From: Thauera sp. 28
Lineage (GTDB): Bacteria; Pseudomonadota; Gammaproteobacteria; Burkholderiales; Rhodocyclaceae
DNA length: 64,000 nt
Assembly: GCF_000310145.2 (NCBI RefSeq)
Contig: NZ_AMXA01000004.1
Span: forward strand, 62,001-126,000
Direction of reading: 5' to 3'
Below are positions 52,795-61,779 of the stretch, in pieces (position 1 is the stretch's first letter; every line of letters starts with the position of its first letter). A program made the position numbers and the translations under genes. The notes beneath the pieces were generated by a model. It saw only the letters and a program-made list of their open reading frames with translations, did no database searches and was not told the DNA's origin.

Positions 52795-54612
52795 ATGAGC
52801 CAGCCCACCCCCGACGGCCGCAGCGTGGCCAGCGGCCCGACCAAGATGACCCCCTCCGAAGCCTTCGTCGAAACCCTGGTGGCCAACGGCGTCACCGACA
52901 TGTTCGGCATCATGGGCTCGGCCTTCATGGACGCGATGGACATTTTCGCGCCGGCCGGCATCCGGCTGATCCCGGTGGTGCACGAGCAGGGCGCGGGCCA
53001 CATGGCCGACGGCTACTCGCGGGTGTCGGGCCGCCACGGCGTGGTGATCGGCCAGAACGGCCCGGGCATCAGCAACTGCGTGACCGCGATCGGCGCGGCC
53101 TACTGGGCGCACAGCCCGGTGGTGATCATCACCCCCGAGACGGGCACGATGACGATGGGGCTGGGCGGCTTCCAGGAGTGCAAGCAGCTGCCGATGTTCC
53201 AGGAGTTCACCAAGTACCAGGGCCACGTCACCCACCCGGCGCGCATGGCCGAGTACACCGGTCGCTGCTTCGACCGGGCGATGAGCGAGATGGGCCCGAC
53301 GCAGCTGAACATTCCGCGCGACTACTTCTACGGCGAGATCACCTGCGAGATCCCCAAGCCGGCGCGGCTGGACCGTGGCGCGGGCGGCGAGCAAAGCCTC
53401 AATGAAGCGGCCGAGCTGCTGGCCAAGGCCAAGTTCCCGGTGATCATCTCGGGCGGCGGCGTGGTGATGGCCGACGCGATCGAGGAGTGCAAGGCGCTGG
53501 CCGAGCGCCTGGGCGCGCCGGTGGTCAACAGCTACCTGCACAACGACTCGTTCCCGGCGAGCCACCCGCTGTGGTGCGGCCCGCTGGGCTACCAGGGCTC
53601 GAAGGCGGCGATGAAGCTGATCAGCCAGGCCGACGTGGTGGTGGCGCTGGGTTCGCGCCTGGGCCCGTTCGGTACGCTGCCGCAGCACGGCATGGACTAC
53701 TGGCCCAAGAACGCGAAGATCATCCAGATCGACGCGGACAACAAGATGCTCGGGCTGGTGAAGAAGATCTCGGTGGGCATCTGCGGTGATGCCAAGGCGG
53801 CGGCGGTGGCACTGACGGCGCGGCTCGCGAATCGTGCGCTCGACTGCGACGCCACCAAGGGCGAGCGCGCGGCGAAGATCGCCGCCGAGAAAGCCGCGTG
53901 GGAGAAGGAGCTCGACGAATGGACGCACGAGCGCGACCCGTTCAGCCTGGACATGATCGAAGAGAACGCCAAGGAGAAGCCGTTCTCGGGCGGCGAGTAC
54001 CTGCACCCGCGCCAGGTGCTGCGCGAGCTCGAGAAGGCGATGCCCGAGGACGTGATGGTGTCGACCGACATCGGCAACATCAACTCGGTGGCCAACAGCT
54101 ACCTGCGCTTTGAGAAGCCGAGGAGCTTCTTCGCGGCGATGAGCTTTGGCAACTGCGGCTACGCCTTCCCGACCATCATCGGCGCCAAGGTGGCCGCGCC
54201 GCACCGTCCGGCGGTGTCGTACGCGGGTGACGGCGCCTGGGGCATGAGCCTGATGGAGACGATGACCTGCGTGCGCCACAACATTCCGGTGACCGCGGTG
54301 GTGTTCCACAACCGTCAGTGGGGTGCGGAGAAGAAGAACCAGGTGGACTTCTACAACCGCCGCTTCGTCGCTGGCGAGCTGGACAACCAGAGCTTTGCCG
54401 AGATCGCGCGTGCGATGGGTGCCGAGGGCATCACGGTCGATCGTCTGGAGGACGTGGGGCCGGCGCTGAAGAAGGCGATCGACCTGCAGATGAACCATGG
54501 CAAGACGACGATCATCGAGATCATGTGCACGCGCGAGCTGGGCGACCCGTTCCGTCGTGACGCGCTCTCCAAGCCGGTGCGATTCCTCGACAAGTACAAG
54601 GACTACGTCTGA
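52795..54612 (+). CDS. xsc: sulfoacetaldehyde acetyltransferase
   Basis: A 605-residue thiamine-diphosphate enzyme that splits sulfoacetaldehyde with phosphate into sulfite and acetyl phosphate. The ThDP-activating Glu64 is in VHEQGAGHMADGYSRVSG, QNGPGISNCVTAIGAAYW is typical of Xsc, and the cofactor motif runs from GDG (478-480) in YAGDGAWGMSL to Asn506 in FHNRQWG. Length and the AEKKNQVDFYNNRF-like C-terminal segment (seen as KKNQVDFYNRRF) separate it from acetolactate synthases. CAGGAG precedes the ATG. pta follows after a structured 179-base gap. Confidence 0.94.
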   Translation: MSQPTPDGRSVASGPTKMTPSEAFVETLVANGVTDMFGIMGSAFMDAMDIFAPAGIRLIPVVHEQGAGHMADGYSRVSGRHGVVIGQNGPGISNCVTAIGAAYWAHSPVVIITPETGTMTMGLGGFQECKQLPMFQEFTKYQGHVTHPARMAEYTGRCFDRAMSEMGPTQLNIPRDYFYGEITCEIPKPARLDRGAGGEQSLNEAAELLAKAKFPVIISGGGVVMADAIEECKALAERLGAPVVNSYLHNDSFPASHPLWCGPLGYQGSKAAMKLISQADVVVALGSRLGPFGTLPQHGMDYWPKNAKIIQIDADNKMLGLVKKISVGICGDAKAAAVALTARLANRALDCDATKGERAAKIAAEKAAWEKELDEWTHERDPFSLDMIEENAKEKPFSGGEYLHPRQVLRELEKAMPEDVMVSTDIGNINSVANSYLRFEKPRSFFAAMSFGNCGYAFPTIIGAKVAAPHRPAVSYAGDGAWGMSLMETMTCVRHNIPVTAVVFHNRQWGAEKKNQVDFYNRRFVAGELDNQSFAEIARAMGAEGITVDRLEDVGPALKKAIDLQMNHGKTTIIEIMCTRELGDPFRRDALSKPVRFLDKYKDYV

Positions 54613-54668
54613 GCGCTCCGGGGTTCCGAACCCCCGCCGCGCCCAGCTCGGGCGTGGCGGGTTCCTCC

Positions 54669-54747
54669 GCTCAATCCACTCCTCCCTCCCCCTGGGATTG
54701 AGCTTGGCCGGCGCCAGGGCCCCGTGCCCTGGCGGCCGGCATCTTTT
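54669..54747 (+). promoter_or_regulatory. two consecutive hairpins between xsc and pta
   Basis: Hairpin 1: GCTCAATCC at 54669-54677 with GGATTGAGC at 54695-54703, perfect 9-base arms and a 17-base pyrimidine loop containing CCTCC. Hairpin 2: arms at 54706-54719 and 54727-54740, 14 bases each with one offset position (GCCAGGG/CCCTGGC core), followed by ATCTTTT. The second resembles a weak terminator. Together they could stabilise the xsc message or reduce read-through into pta. Confidence 0.7.
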
Positions 54748-54791
54748 CCCGCTCGAGCGTGTGCAGGGCGGGATGCAGAGGACCCAGAATC

Positions 54792-55808
54792 ATGAAGGCT
54801 ATCAATCGCATCATCGATCGCGCCCGTGCCAATCCGGGGCGCATCGCGCTGTGCGAAGGCGACGACCCACGCGTGCTGCAGGCCGGGCTGCGCGCGACAC
54901 GCGAAGGTACTGCGCGCATCCTGCTGGTCGGCGATCGTGCCCGCATTACCCAGTTGGCGGAGAACGAGGCCATCGACCTCAGCGGCATGACCCTGATCGA
55001 CCCGGCCGATTCGCCTCTCGCCGAGGGCTATGCCGAGGAGCTGTTCCGGCTGCGCGAGAAGAAGGGCATGACGCGCGCGGCAGCTGCGGAGGAGGTGCGC
55101 AAGCCGCTCGTGTTCGCCAACCTCATGGTGCGCATGGGCGATGCCGACGGCTCGGTGGCCGGCGCGGTGCACACCACCGCCGACGTGGTGCGGACCGCGA
55201 TCCAGGTGATCGGTACCGACCCGGCGTTCAAGCTTGTGTCGAGCTTCTTCCTGATGATGATGTGCGAGCCCTTCCACAGTCTGAAGGGAGGGCTCATCTT
55301 TTCGGATTGCGGCCTGGTGGTCGATCCGGACGCCGAGGCGCTGGCCGAGATCGCAATGGCCGCGTCCGACAGTGCCCGCAGCCTGCTCGGAGAGGAACCG
55401 CGCGTGGCGATGTTGTCCTTCTCCACGAGCGGTAGCGCCAAGCATGCAGCGGTGGACAAGGTCGTTGCCGCTTCCGAGCGCGTCAAGGCGCTGCGCCCTG
55501 GACTGGCGATAGATGGCGACGTCCAGCTCGATGCCGCCATCGTCGCCGAGATTGCGAATCGAAAGCTCCCCCAGTCGCAGGTGAAGGGGCGGGCCAACGT
55601 ACTGATCTTCCCCAATCTCGAGGCCGGCAACATCGGCTACAAGCTTGCCGAGCGCGTCGGCGGCGCGGTCGCCATCGGGCCGTTGCTGCAGGGCCTGGCC
55701 AAGCCGGCCAACGATCTGTCACGCGGTTGCAGCGCCGAGGACGTGTTCCACGTCATCGCGGTGACCGTCGTCCAGGCACAGGATGCCGCAGCCAGGGCGG
55801 CGCGCTAA
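54792..55808 (+). CDS. pta: phosphate acetyltransferase
   Basis: A 338-residue single-domain phosphotransacetylase (lacking the N-terminal regulatory domain of enterobacterial Pta) that turns the acetyl phosphate made by Xsc into acetyl-CoA. Seen: IALCEGDDPRVLQAGLRA near the N-terminus, VRMGDADGSVAGAVHTTADV near 120, MLSFSTSGSAKHAAVDKV near 205 and FPNLEAGNIGYKLAERVGGA near 280. ATG 54792 follows AGAGGA. xsc-pta pairing is standard in C2-sulfonate degraders. Confidence 0.93.
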   Translation: MKAINRIIDRARANPGRIALCEGDDPRVLQAGLRATREGTARILLVGDRARITQLAENEAIDLSGMTLIDPADSPLAEGYAEELFRLREKKGMTRAAAAEEVRKPLVFANLMVRMGDADGSVAGAVHTTADVVRTAIQVIGTDPAFKLVSSFFLMMMCEPFHSLKGGLIFSDCGLVVDPDAEALAEIAMAASDSARSLLGEEPRVAMLSFSTSGSAKHAAVDKVVAASERVKALRPGLAIDGDVQLDAAIVAEIANRKLPQSQVKGRANVLIFPNLEAGNIGYKLAERVGGAVAIGPLLQGLAKPANDLSRGCSAEDVFHVIAVTVVQAQDAAARAAR

Positions 55809-55852
55809 GTACAGTGGCGGACGCGTCCGGCTGAGGGCAGGGAGGAAACGCG

Positions 55853-57733
55853 ATGAAGGTATCGTACAAGGTGGGTATCGCCAGCGCGCTCGTGCTGTTC
55901 GTCACCCTGAGCATGCTGTCGTTCGTGCAGGTCGCACAGGTGCGTGCCAGCCTGCGTGCACAGGCCGAGGCCAGCATCGGCGAGGCCGGCGCAGGCCTTG
56001 CACGCCAGATCGAACATTGGCTCAACGCCAAGCTCCAGCTCATCGACATGGCGGCGCAGAGCATCGATGCCGACTTCAGTGCCATCCACATTCAGCGTGT
56101 GTTCGACCGGCCGCTACTGCGCGAGCAGTTCCTGTTGATCTTCGGCGGGCTCGACAGCGATGGTGCCCGCATCACCAATACGCCGAGCTGGGACCCGCCC
56201 GGCTGGGACGCGCGCAAGCGGCCATGGTACGCGCTGGCCGAGCGCGCCGAACGCGCCGTGCTCACCGAACCCTATGCGGACGCGGCAAGCGGCGAGATCC
56301 TGATCTCGGCGGTGGCACGACTCAGTGACCGCGGCCGTTTCATGGGAGCCTTCGGTGGCGACCTGAGCCTGCAGACGATCGCCGAGGCGATCAACACCCT
56401 CGACTTCAACGGCGCCGGTCACGCTTTCCTGATGACGCGTACCGGCCGCATCATCTCCCACCCCGATGCGGCACTCAACGGCAAGCCCTATGGCGAACTC
56501 TTCGATGGCGCACAGCCTCCGCTCGACAAGGGGCTCACGGAGACACAGGCTGGCGGCCGACGCCTGCTGGTCTCGTTTACGCCGCTTGCGGGACTGACCG
56601 GCATGGATTGGTACGTCGGCATCGTACTCGACGAGGCCGTGCTGATGGCCGAGGCCGACGCACTGAGCCAGCGCGCGGTTGCCGGCACCCTAGCAGGTGT
56701 GCTGGTGAGCCTGCTCGTGCTCGCCGTGCTGATGGGCCGGCTGCTCGATCCGCTCGCGCGTCTGCGCCACGCGCTGGACGAGGTCAACCGAGGAGAGGGA
56801 GACCTGACGCGTCGTCTCGGCGAGAAGGGACGGGACGAGATTGCGCACGTCTCGCGCGCATTCAATGGTTTCGTCGCCCACCTGCAGGCCCTGATCCGCA
56901 ACGTCAAGGACAGCGCCCACCAGCTTGGTGAGGCGAGCGCCAGGACATCGGGCGAGGCCGGTCATGCCGCCGAGCGCCTGCGCCGGCAGATGGAAGAGCT
57001 CGAGCGGCTGGTCGGTGCAATGCACGAGATGAGCGCTGCGGCGCAGAACGTCGCCGTCCACGCTCACGAGGCTGCGCAGGCCGCGGTTGCTGCCCATGAC
57101 GAGACCGGGGAAGGCGTGCGCGTGGTATCCAGCTCGACTGCGGCCATCCGCCAGCTCGCCGAGGAAATGGATGCCACCAGCCACTCTGTCAACGCGCTGG
57201 TGCGCTTGAGCCAGAGCGTCGAATCGATCCTCGCCAAGATCACCGGTATTGCCGACCAGACCAATCTGCTCGCCCTCAATGCGGCGATCGAGGCGGCGCG
57301 GGCGGGTGAGGCCGGCCGTGGCTTCGCCGTCGTCGCCGATGAGGTCCGTAACCTCGCAGCCCTCACGCAGGAGTCGACGCGTGATATCCGCGGCATCATC
57401 GAGGAGCTGCGCACCGGCGTCCAGCAAGCCGAAAGCCGTATGCTCCAGAGCAGCGAAACTGCCGCGCGGACTGCCGTCGAGGCCGAGACTGCAAATGGCA
57501 TCCTTGCCCGTGTGCGCGAGGCAATCACCCTCATCAGCACGATGAACCTGCGCATTGCCGAACTTGCTCAGCAGCAGAGCGCGAGCGCGTCCGAGATCGA
57601 CCGCAACACCGGCGTGATCCGCGACATCGGACGCGAAGTGACCGAGGTGGCCGAGCGGCAGCTCGACCACTGCAAGGTCATGGCCGCGCGGGTGCATGAC
57701 CAGGATGCCTTGCTCGGTCAATTCAAGGTCTGA
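55853..57733 (+). CDS. methyl-accepting chemotaxis protein with periplasmic Cache-type sensor
   Basis: A 626-residue chemoreceptor. Membrane helix 1 at about residues 7-27, a large periplasmic dCache-like domain (about 30-270, with [21 protein letters not shown] in part and [17 protein letters not shown]), membrane helix 2 at about 275-297, a HAMP domain ([25 protein letters not shown] in part), and the signalling tip [20 protein letters not shown] around 463-482. GGGAGG precedes the ATG. It lies 44 bases after pta and before a TauE exporter gene, inside the sulfonate cluster, so a sulfonate or its product is a reasonable ligand guess. Confidence 0.9.
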   Translation: MKVSYKVGIASALVLFVTLSMLSFVQVAQVRASLRAQAEASIGEAGAGLARQIEHWLNAKLQLIDMAAQSIDADFSAIHIQRVFDRPLLREQFLLIFGGLDSDGARITNTPSWDPPGWDARKRPWYALAERAERAVLTEPYADAASGEILISAVARLSDRGRFMGAFGGDLSLQTIAEAINTLDFNGAGHAFLMTRTGRIISHPDAALNGKPYGELFDGAQPPLDKGLTETQAGGRRLLVSFTPLAGLTGMDWYVGIVLDEAVLMAEADALSQRAVAGTLAGVLVSLLVLAVLMGRLLDPLARLRHALDEVNRGEGDLTRRLGEKGRDEIAHVSRAFNGFVAHLQALIRNVKDSAHQLGEASARTSGEAGHAAERLRRQMEELERLVGAMHEMSAAAQNVAVHAHEAAQAAVAAHDETGEGVRVVSSSTAAIRQLAEEMDATSHSVNALVRLSQSVESILAKITGIADQTNLLALNAAIEAARAGEAGRGFAVVADEVRNLAALTQESTRDIRGIIEELRTGVQQAESRMLQSSETAARTAVEAETANGILARVREAITLISTMNLRIAELAQQQSASASEIDRNTGVIRDIGREVTEVAERQLDHCKVMAARVHDQDALLGQFKV

Positions 57734-57839
57734 ACATGAGTCGGCGCACGATCCTGCCTGTGCATGTGCTGGTACGCAGCTCAGGGAGCGTGACGACGTC
57801 TCAAGGTGAGGACGATCATGAATCCATGAGGAGAGTCCG

Positions 57840-58592
57840 ATGAGCATCGAGACTGCGGTGGCCCTGCTGGCGGTGATCGCCGTCGGGACCTACTTCCAGA
57901 CCGTGACCGGCTTCGGCCTGGGCATGATCGTCATCGGTGTCAGCAGCGGCTTTGGCCTGGCGCCGATCTCGCTGGTGGCCGCCATCATCAGCCTGGTCAC
58001 GCTGATGAACAGTGCGGTGGCGCTGCCCGGCAAGCTGCACCACATCGACTGGCCGGCGGCACGCTACGTGCTGGTCGGCGTGCTGCCGTCGACCCTGGCG
58101 GGTGTCCTGCTGCTCGAGTACATGAGCGCCACCGCGGCCAACCTGCTGCAACTCCTGCTTGGGCTCACCATCATCTACAGCGGTGTCGTATTCATGCTGC
58201 GCCCGGCGCCGCTCGTCAAACGATCCTCCAACCTGAGCTTCTTCGTCAGCGGCTTCTTCTCCGGTCTTTTCGGCGGCCTGTTCGGCATGGCCGGCCCCCC
58301 CGTGATCTTTCACTTCTACCGCCAGCCTTTCGATCTGGCGACCGTGCGCAACATGCTGCTGCTGACCTTCGCCTTCACCGCCGGCACGCGGACCATATTC
58401 GCCGGTACGCAGGGAACGTTTACGCCGGCGGTGTGGGCGTTGATCGGCTTCACCGTTCCGCTGGTAGCGCTGGCGACGATCGCAGGACGGCGCTATCCGC
58501 CGCCCTTCGCTCAAGTCACGATGCGCCGCATCGCGTTTGGGGTGCTGATCCTGATCGGCTCCGGACTGGTCTTCAATACGCTGTATCGTTAG
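57840..58592 (+). CDS. TauE/SafE-family sulfite/sulfonate exporter
   Basis: A 250-residue membrane protein with about eight helices in two repeats, each beginning with a Gly-rich segment (GTYFQTVTGFGLGMIVIGV, and GFFSGLFGGLFGMAGPP) typical of the TauE/SafE (former DUF81) family. Members export sulfite, sulfoacetate or related anions. GAGGAG lies just before ATG 57840. Placed after xsc, pta and the chemoreceptor, it most simply removes the sulfite released by Xsc, since no sulfite dehydrogenase gene is visible in the window. Confidence 0.85.
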   Translation: MSIETAVALLAVIAVGTYFQTVTGFGLGMIVIGVSSGFGLAPISLVAAIISLVTLMNSAVALPGKLHHIDWPAARYVLVGVLPSTLAGVLLLEYMSATAANLLQLLLGLTIIYSGVVFMLRPAPLVKRSSNLSFFVSGFFSGLFGGLFGMAGPPVIFHFYRQPFDLATVRNMLLLTFAFTAGTRTIFAGTQGTFTPAVWALIGFTVPLVALATIAGRRYPPPFAQVTMRRIAFGVLILIGSGLVFNTLYR

Positions 58593-58763
58593 CTGTTTCT
58601 GCGGCACCGATCAGGCCGCAAGCTGCATGCACTCTGCTTTTCGTGACTGCGGAATACGTGAGCACCTGGCTAGTCAGATGCCGGAGCATGCTCGATTTTT
58701 GGCATGCCGCCCGGTTTCTGGGGCCTCGTGCTCGGCCAGCTGCTCTTAATCTGCGTTGTAGCT

Positions 58764-59615
58764 TCACGCGCTCGGCGTTGGGAAGAGGATGGTTCGCATC
58801 GCGTCCGCTGCAATGCGCATGCTTGGCACCTTGGCCATCAGGTCGTCGAGCGAGACGCGCGCAGTCGGCGCGTGGCAGGCAATCGCCGCCACCGCCTTGC
58901 TGCCCTCGCCAAGCACCGGGACTGCGACGGCGATCATGCCGCGGACGAACTCTTCATTGTCAATTCCGAGGCCGAGTTTGGCATTGCGCGCGAGTTCCAC
59001 CTCGAGCGCTTCCATATCCACCAGAGTGCGGGGGGAGTGGCGTGTCAGGGTGAGGTTGGCAAGCAGGCGGCGACGTTCGAGCAGGGACATGGATGAAAGG
59101 AAGAGCTTGCCACTTGCGGTGCAGTGCATCGGCACGAAGGTGCCCGGCTGCAAGTGCATGCGTAGCGGCTCGGTGGTCTCAACGCGCTCGACGTAGAGCA
59201 CTCGGCCTGCATCAGGAACAGTGAGGTTACAGGACTCCCCAAGCTTGTCGACGAGCGCGCGAAGTACGGCGCGGCACTCTCGACGCATGTTCGAGCCGCG
59301 AAGCGTGCGTAGTGCCAGCGTAGTGGCGCGCGTTCCGGCGACAAAGCCTCGCTCCGCGGGTAGATGAAGCACGTAGCCTTGGTCTTCCATTGCGCGAAGC
59401 AGTCTCATGAGGGTGCTCTTGGGCACACTCATGAGGCTTGCGAGCTGAGCCAGCGTGAGCGGCTGGGTAGATTCCGTGAGGTGTTCGAGGACAGTGAGCG
59501 GACGAAGGCGGCGAACGTCTTCGCTGCCTTCGTCATGCACGACTACCGCGTCGTCCGCATTCGGTGCGTGGGGCCCTCTGCCCATGTGTCCTGATTCGCG
59601 TGTCACTTCCGTCAT
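58764..59615 (-). CDS. IclR-family regulator (GMC/TRAP side)
   Basis: About 283 residues from ATG 59615; ATG 59585 is an alternative and the open frame further upstream runs through the operator and is rejected. Winged helix LTVLEHLTESTQPLTLAQLASL (in part) with recognition helix VPKSTLMRLLRAMED; effector domain GESCNLTVPDAGRVLYVERVE, HCTASGKLFLSSM, RRRLLANLTL, GIDNEEFVRGM. It closely parallels the IclR protein at 51814. It is divergent from the GMC dehydrogenase gene and is the likely binder of the two palindromes between them. Confidence 0.87.
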   Translation of the reverse strand: MTEVTRESGHMGRGPHAPNADDAVVVHDEGSEDVRRLRPLTVLEHLTESTQPLTLAQLASLMSVPKSTLMRLLRAMEDQGYVLHLPAERGFVAGTRATTLALRTLRGSNMRRECRAVLRALVDKLGESCNLTVPDAGRVLYVERVETTEPLRMHLQPGTFVPMHCTASGKLFLSSMSLLERRRLLANLTLTRHSPRTLVDMEALEVELARNAKLGLGIDNEEFVRGMIAVAVPVLGEGSKAVAAIACHAPTARVSLDDLMAKVPSMRIAADAMRTILFPTPSA

Positions 59616-59677
59616 CCGTGTCGGGCTTCTGTTTCTCTGTGACTCTTGATGCAATGGTACGAAATGTATCGATCTTT

Positions 59678-59694
59678 TGAAACGCTGTGTTTCA
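59678..59694. promoter_or_regulatory. IclR-type operator, copy 1
   Basis: TGAAACGCTGTGTTTCA, an inverted repeat with one mismatch in 8-base arms around a central T; the core GAAAC-N5-GTTTC is perfect, a form common for IclR-family sites. It lies 63 bases upstream of the regulator's start and would overlap its promoter. Confidence 0.6.
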
Positions 59695-60015
59695 TTTAAG
59701 GCTTGCCTGCGGTGCAACGAGACAGGACTTGGATGGAGGCCTCGGAAGCGAGAAGGTCCCGGCAAGCTGTCGTGAGGTGCTCTTGGCCTTCGGAGACGCG
59801 TCTACGGAAAGGCGTTGCTTCCGCGCGCCAGTCACTTTCATCTCGCCAATAGCGTCGATGTGCACAAGCTACGTCGAAGGGTCTCCGAGGTCCGTAACGC
59901 GTTTCTTGACGCCTTTTTGGTTCACTTTTGCGCCGTTGCGTTTCAGTTCGGATCGGAATGCTCGATTTGTGTTTGTTTTGCGTATGGCCTCATTAATAGT
60001 GCGTATGCACTTTAT

Positions 60016-60032
60016 TGAAACGCTGCGTTTCA
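60016..60032. promoter_or_regulatory. IclR-type operator, copy 2
   Basis: TGAAACGCTGCGTTTCA, a perfect inverted repeat (8-base arms, central T) differing from copy 1 by one base. It lies 73 bases before the GMC start. The repeated occurrence at both ends of the divergent region strongly suggests a shared binding protein. Confidence 0.65.
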
Positions 60033-60104
60033 TAAACAAGGCGTGAGGCGTTACTCAGAACATCAGCATCGTATTCCTAACGGTGCAGTCAGGAGACCTT
60101 CTAG

Positions 60105-61700
60105 ATGTCCATTGAAGCTGATTACATCGTCGTCGGGGCAGGCTCGGCCGGTTGCGTGCTGGCCAATCGCCTGAGCGCCGACGAGCGTAACCAGGTGCTC
60201 TTGCTTGAGGCTGGCGGCCGCGATAGCAACCCCTGGATCCACATCCCGGTTGGCTACTTCAAGACTCTGCACAATCCGAAGCTGGATTGGTGCTACCGGA
60301 CCGAGCCTGACGAGAAGGTTGCCGGCCGCGAGATCCAGTGGCCGCGTGGCAAGGTGCTGGGCGGTTCGAGCTCGCTCAACGGCCTGCTCTACGTACGCGG
60401 CCAGCGGGAGGACTATGACCGCTGGGCAGCGCTGGGCAACGAGGGCTGGAGCTTCGACGAGGTGCTTCCGTACTTCAAGAGGTCCGAAGACCAGGAGCGT
60501 GGCGCGAGCGAGTATCACGGCGTGGGCGGACCGCTGAAAGTCTCGGATCTGCGCCTGCGCAGGCCGATCGCCGACCACTTCATCAAGGCTGCGCAGGAGA
60601 TCGGCATTCCCTATAACGACGACTACAACGGCGCGAGTCAGGAAGGCGTAGGCTACTTTCAGCAGACCGCGCACAAGGGTTTCCGCTGGAGTACCGCGAA
60701 GGGCTTCCTGCGGCCCGCCATGGGGCGCTCCAATCTGCGCGTCGAGACTCACGCCCAGATCTTGCGCATCCTCTTCGAGGGCAAGCGCGCGGTCGGCGTG
60801 GAGTATCTTCAGGGCGGAGAACGCTGCATCGCCCGGGTGCGCTGCGAGATCGTGCTGGCCGCGGGCGCCATCGGCTCGCCCCAGATCCTGCAGAACTCGG
60901 GCGTTGGTCCGGTCGAGGTTCTGCGGCGAGCGGGGGTGCAGGTGCTCCACGCCCTGCCTGGCGTCGGCCGCAACCTGCAGGACCACCTGCAGGTGAGGCT
61001 GGTCTTCAAGACCCGCGAGCGTACGCTGAACGACGAGGTGAACAGTCCGATCCATAAGCTCTGGATCGGACTGCAATACATGTTCTCGCGTACCGGACCA
61101 CTGACCCTGGCGGCCAGTCAGGTGGCCATCTTCACGCGCTCCTCGCCCGAGGTCGAGCGCCCCGACATCCAGTTCCACATGCAGCCGTTGTCTGCCGACA
61201 AGCCGGGGGAGGGCGCACATCCCTTCTCGGCCTTCACGTCCTCGGTGTGTCAGCTGCGGCCGTGGAGTCGTGGCCGTATCGAGATCCGTTCGGCCGACCC
61301 GCTCGCCTATCCCGCGATCCATGCCAACTACCTGGGTGACGAGCGCGACCATGCGGTGGTGATCGGTGGCGTCAAGGTCGCACGCCGCATCGCCGAGGCG
61401 CCCGCGCTCAAGCCGCACATCATCTCCGAGTTCGTGCCGGGCGCGAAGTACCAGAGCGACGCCGAGTTGCTCGACGCCGCTCGCCGCTACAGCCAGTCGA
61501 TCTACCACCCGGCCGGCACCTGCAAAATGGGCTCGGACGAGGATGCGGTCGTGGACGCTCGACTCAGGGTGCGTGGCTTGGTCGGCCTACGTGTGGCAGA
61601 TGCCTCGATCATGCCCGAGCTCGTCTCGGGTAATACCAATGCCCCTGTCATCATGATCGGAGAGAAGGCCGCCGACATGATGCTCGCCGACCGCATCTGA
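60105..61700 (+). CDS. GMC-family alcohol dehydrogenase, candidate isethionate dehydrogenase (IseJ-like)
   Basis: A 531-residue FAD enzyme of the glucose-methanol-choline family. The FAD motif is VVGAGSAGCVLANRLS (residues 7-22), RGKVLGGSSSLNG and AAGAIGSPQILQNSGVGP are the two GMC signatures, and the catalytic pair is His468 in YHPAGTCKMG and Asn510 in SGNTNAPV. Generic matches would be to choline dehydrogenases. Clustering with xsc, pta, IclR and a TRAP transporter parallels the isethionate clusters in which a GMC enzyme (IseJ of Cupriavidus necator) makes sulfoacetaldehyde; this substrate assignment is inferred from context. Confidence 0.85.
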   Translation: MSIEADYIVVGAGSAGCVLANRLSADERNQVLLLEAGGRDSNPWIHIPVGYFKTLHNPKLDWCYRTEPDEKVAGREIQWPRGKVLGGSSSLNGLLYVRGQREDYDRWAALGNEGWSFDEVLPYFKRSEDQERGASEYHGVGGPLKVSDLRLRRPIADHFIKAAQEIGIPYNDDYNGASQEGVGYFQQTAHKGFRWSTAKGFLRPAMGRSNLRVETHAQILRILFEGKRAVGVEYLQGGERCIARVRCEIVLAAGAIGSPQILQNSGVGPVEVLRRAGVQVLHALPGVGRNLQDHLQVRLVFKTRERTLNDEVNSPIHKLWIGLQYMFSRTGPLTLAASQVAIFTRSSPEVERPDIQFHMQPLSADKPGEGAHPFSAFTSSVCQLRPWSRGRIEIRSADPLAYPAIHANYLGDERDHAVVIGGVKVARRIAEAPALKPHIISEFVPGAKYQSDAELLDAARRYSQSIYHPAGTCKMGSDEDAVVDARLRVRGLVGLRVADASIMPELVSGNTNAPVIMIGEKAADMMLADRI

Positions 61701-61779
61701 CGCGGCGACGGCGTCCACTCAACGCAGAAGCGATTCCACACAGGGCCGTCGAGCCCACCCATCAAAGAGGAGACACACC

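Larger units (their letters stand above)
59616..60104. other. 489-base divergent regulatory region between the IclR gene and the GMC gene
   Basis: This stretch is noticeably lower in GC than its surroundings and holds no convincing gene. It carries two near-identical 17-base palindromes 338 bases apart (59678 and 60016). On the minus strand TTTCAA and TACCAT with a 17-base spacer could be a promoter of the regulator overlapping the first palindrome. A clear plus-strand promoter was not identified, though AT-rich sequence at 59960-60015 precedes the second palindrome. Confidence 0.7.

Noticed and set aside
52720-54498. Antisense frame of 592 codons opposite xsc
   Set aside because: Shadow of a gene with extreme third-position GC; it also runs through the xsc promoter.
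59616-59765. N-terminal extension of the second IclR protein by 50 residues
   Set aside because: The extension is encoded across an operator-like palindrome, lacks a ribosome site, and is absent from the paralogous IclR protein.
59687-60046. A 119-codon frame in the IclR-GMC gap
   Set aside because: No ribosome site, Phe/Arg/Ser-rich unusual composition, and it lies across the two operators; treated as non-coding regulatory DNA.
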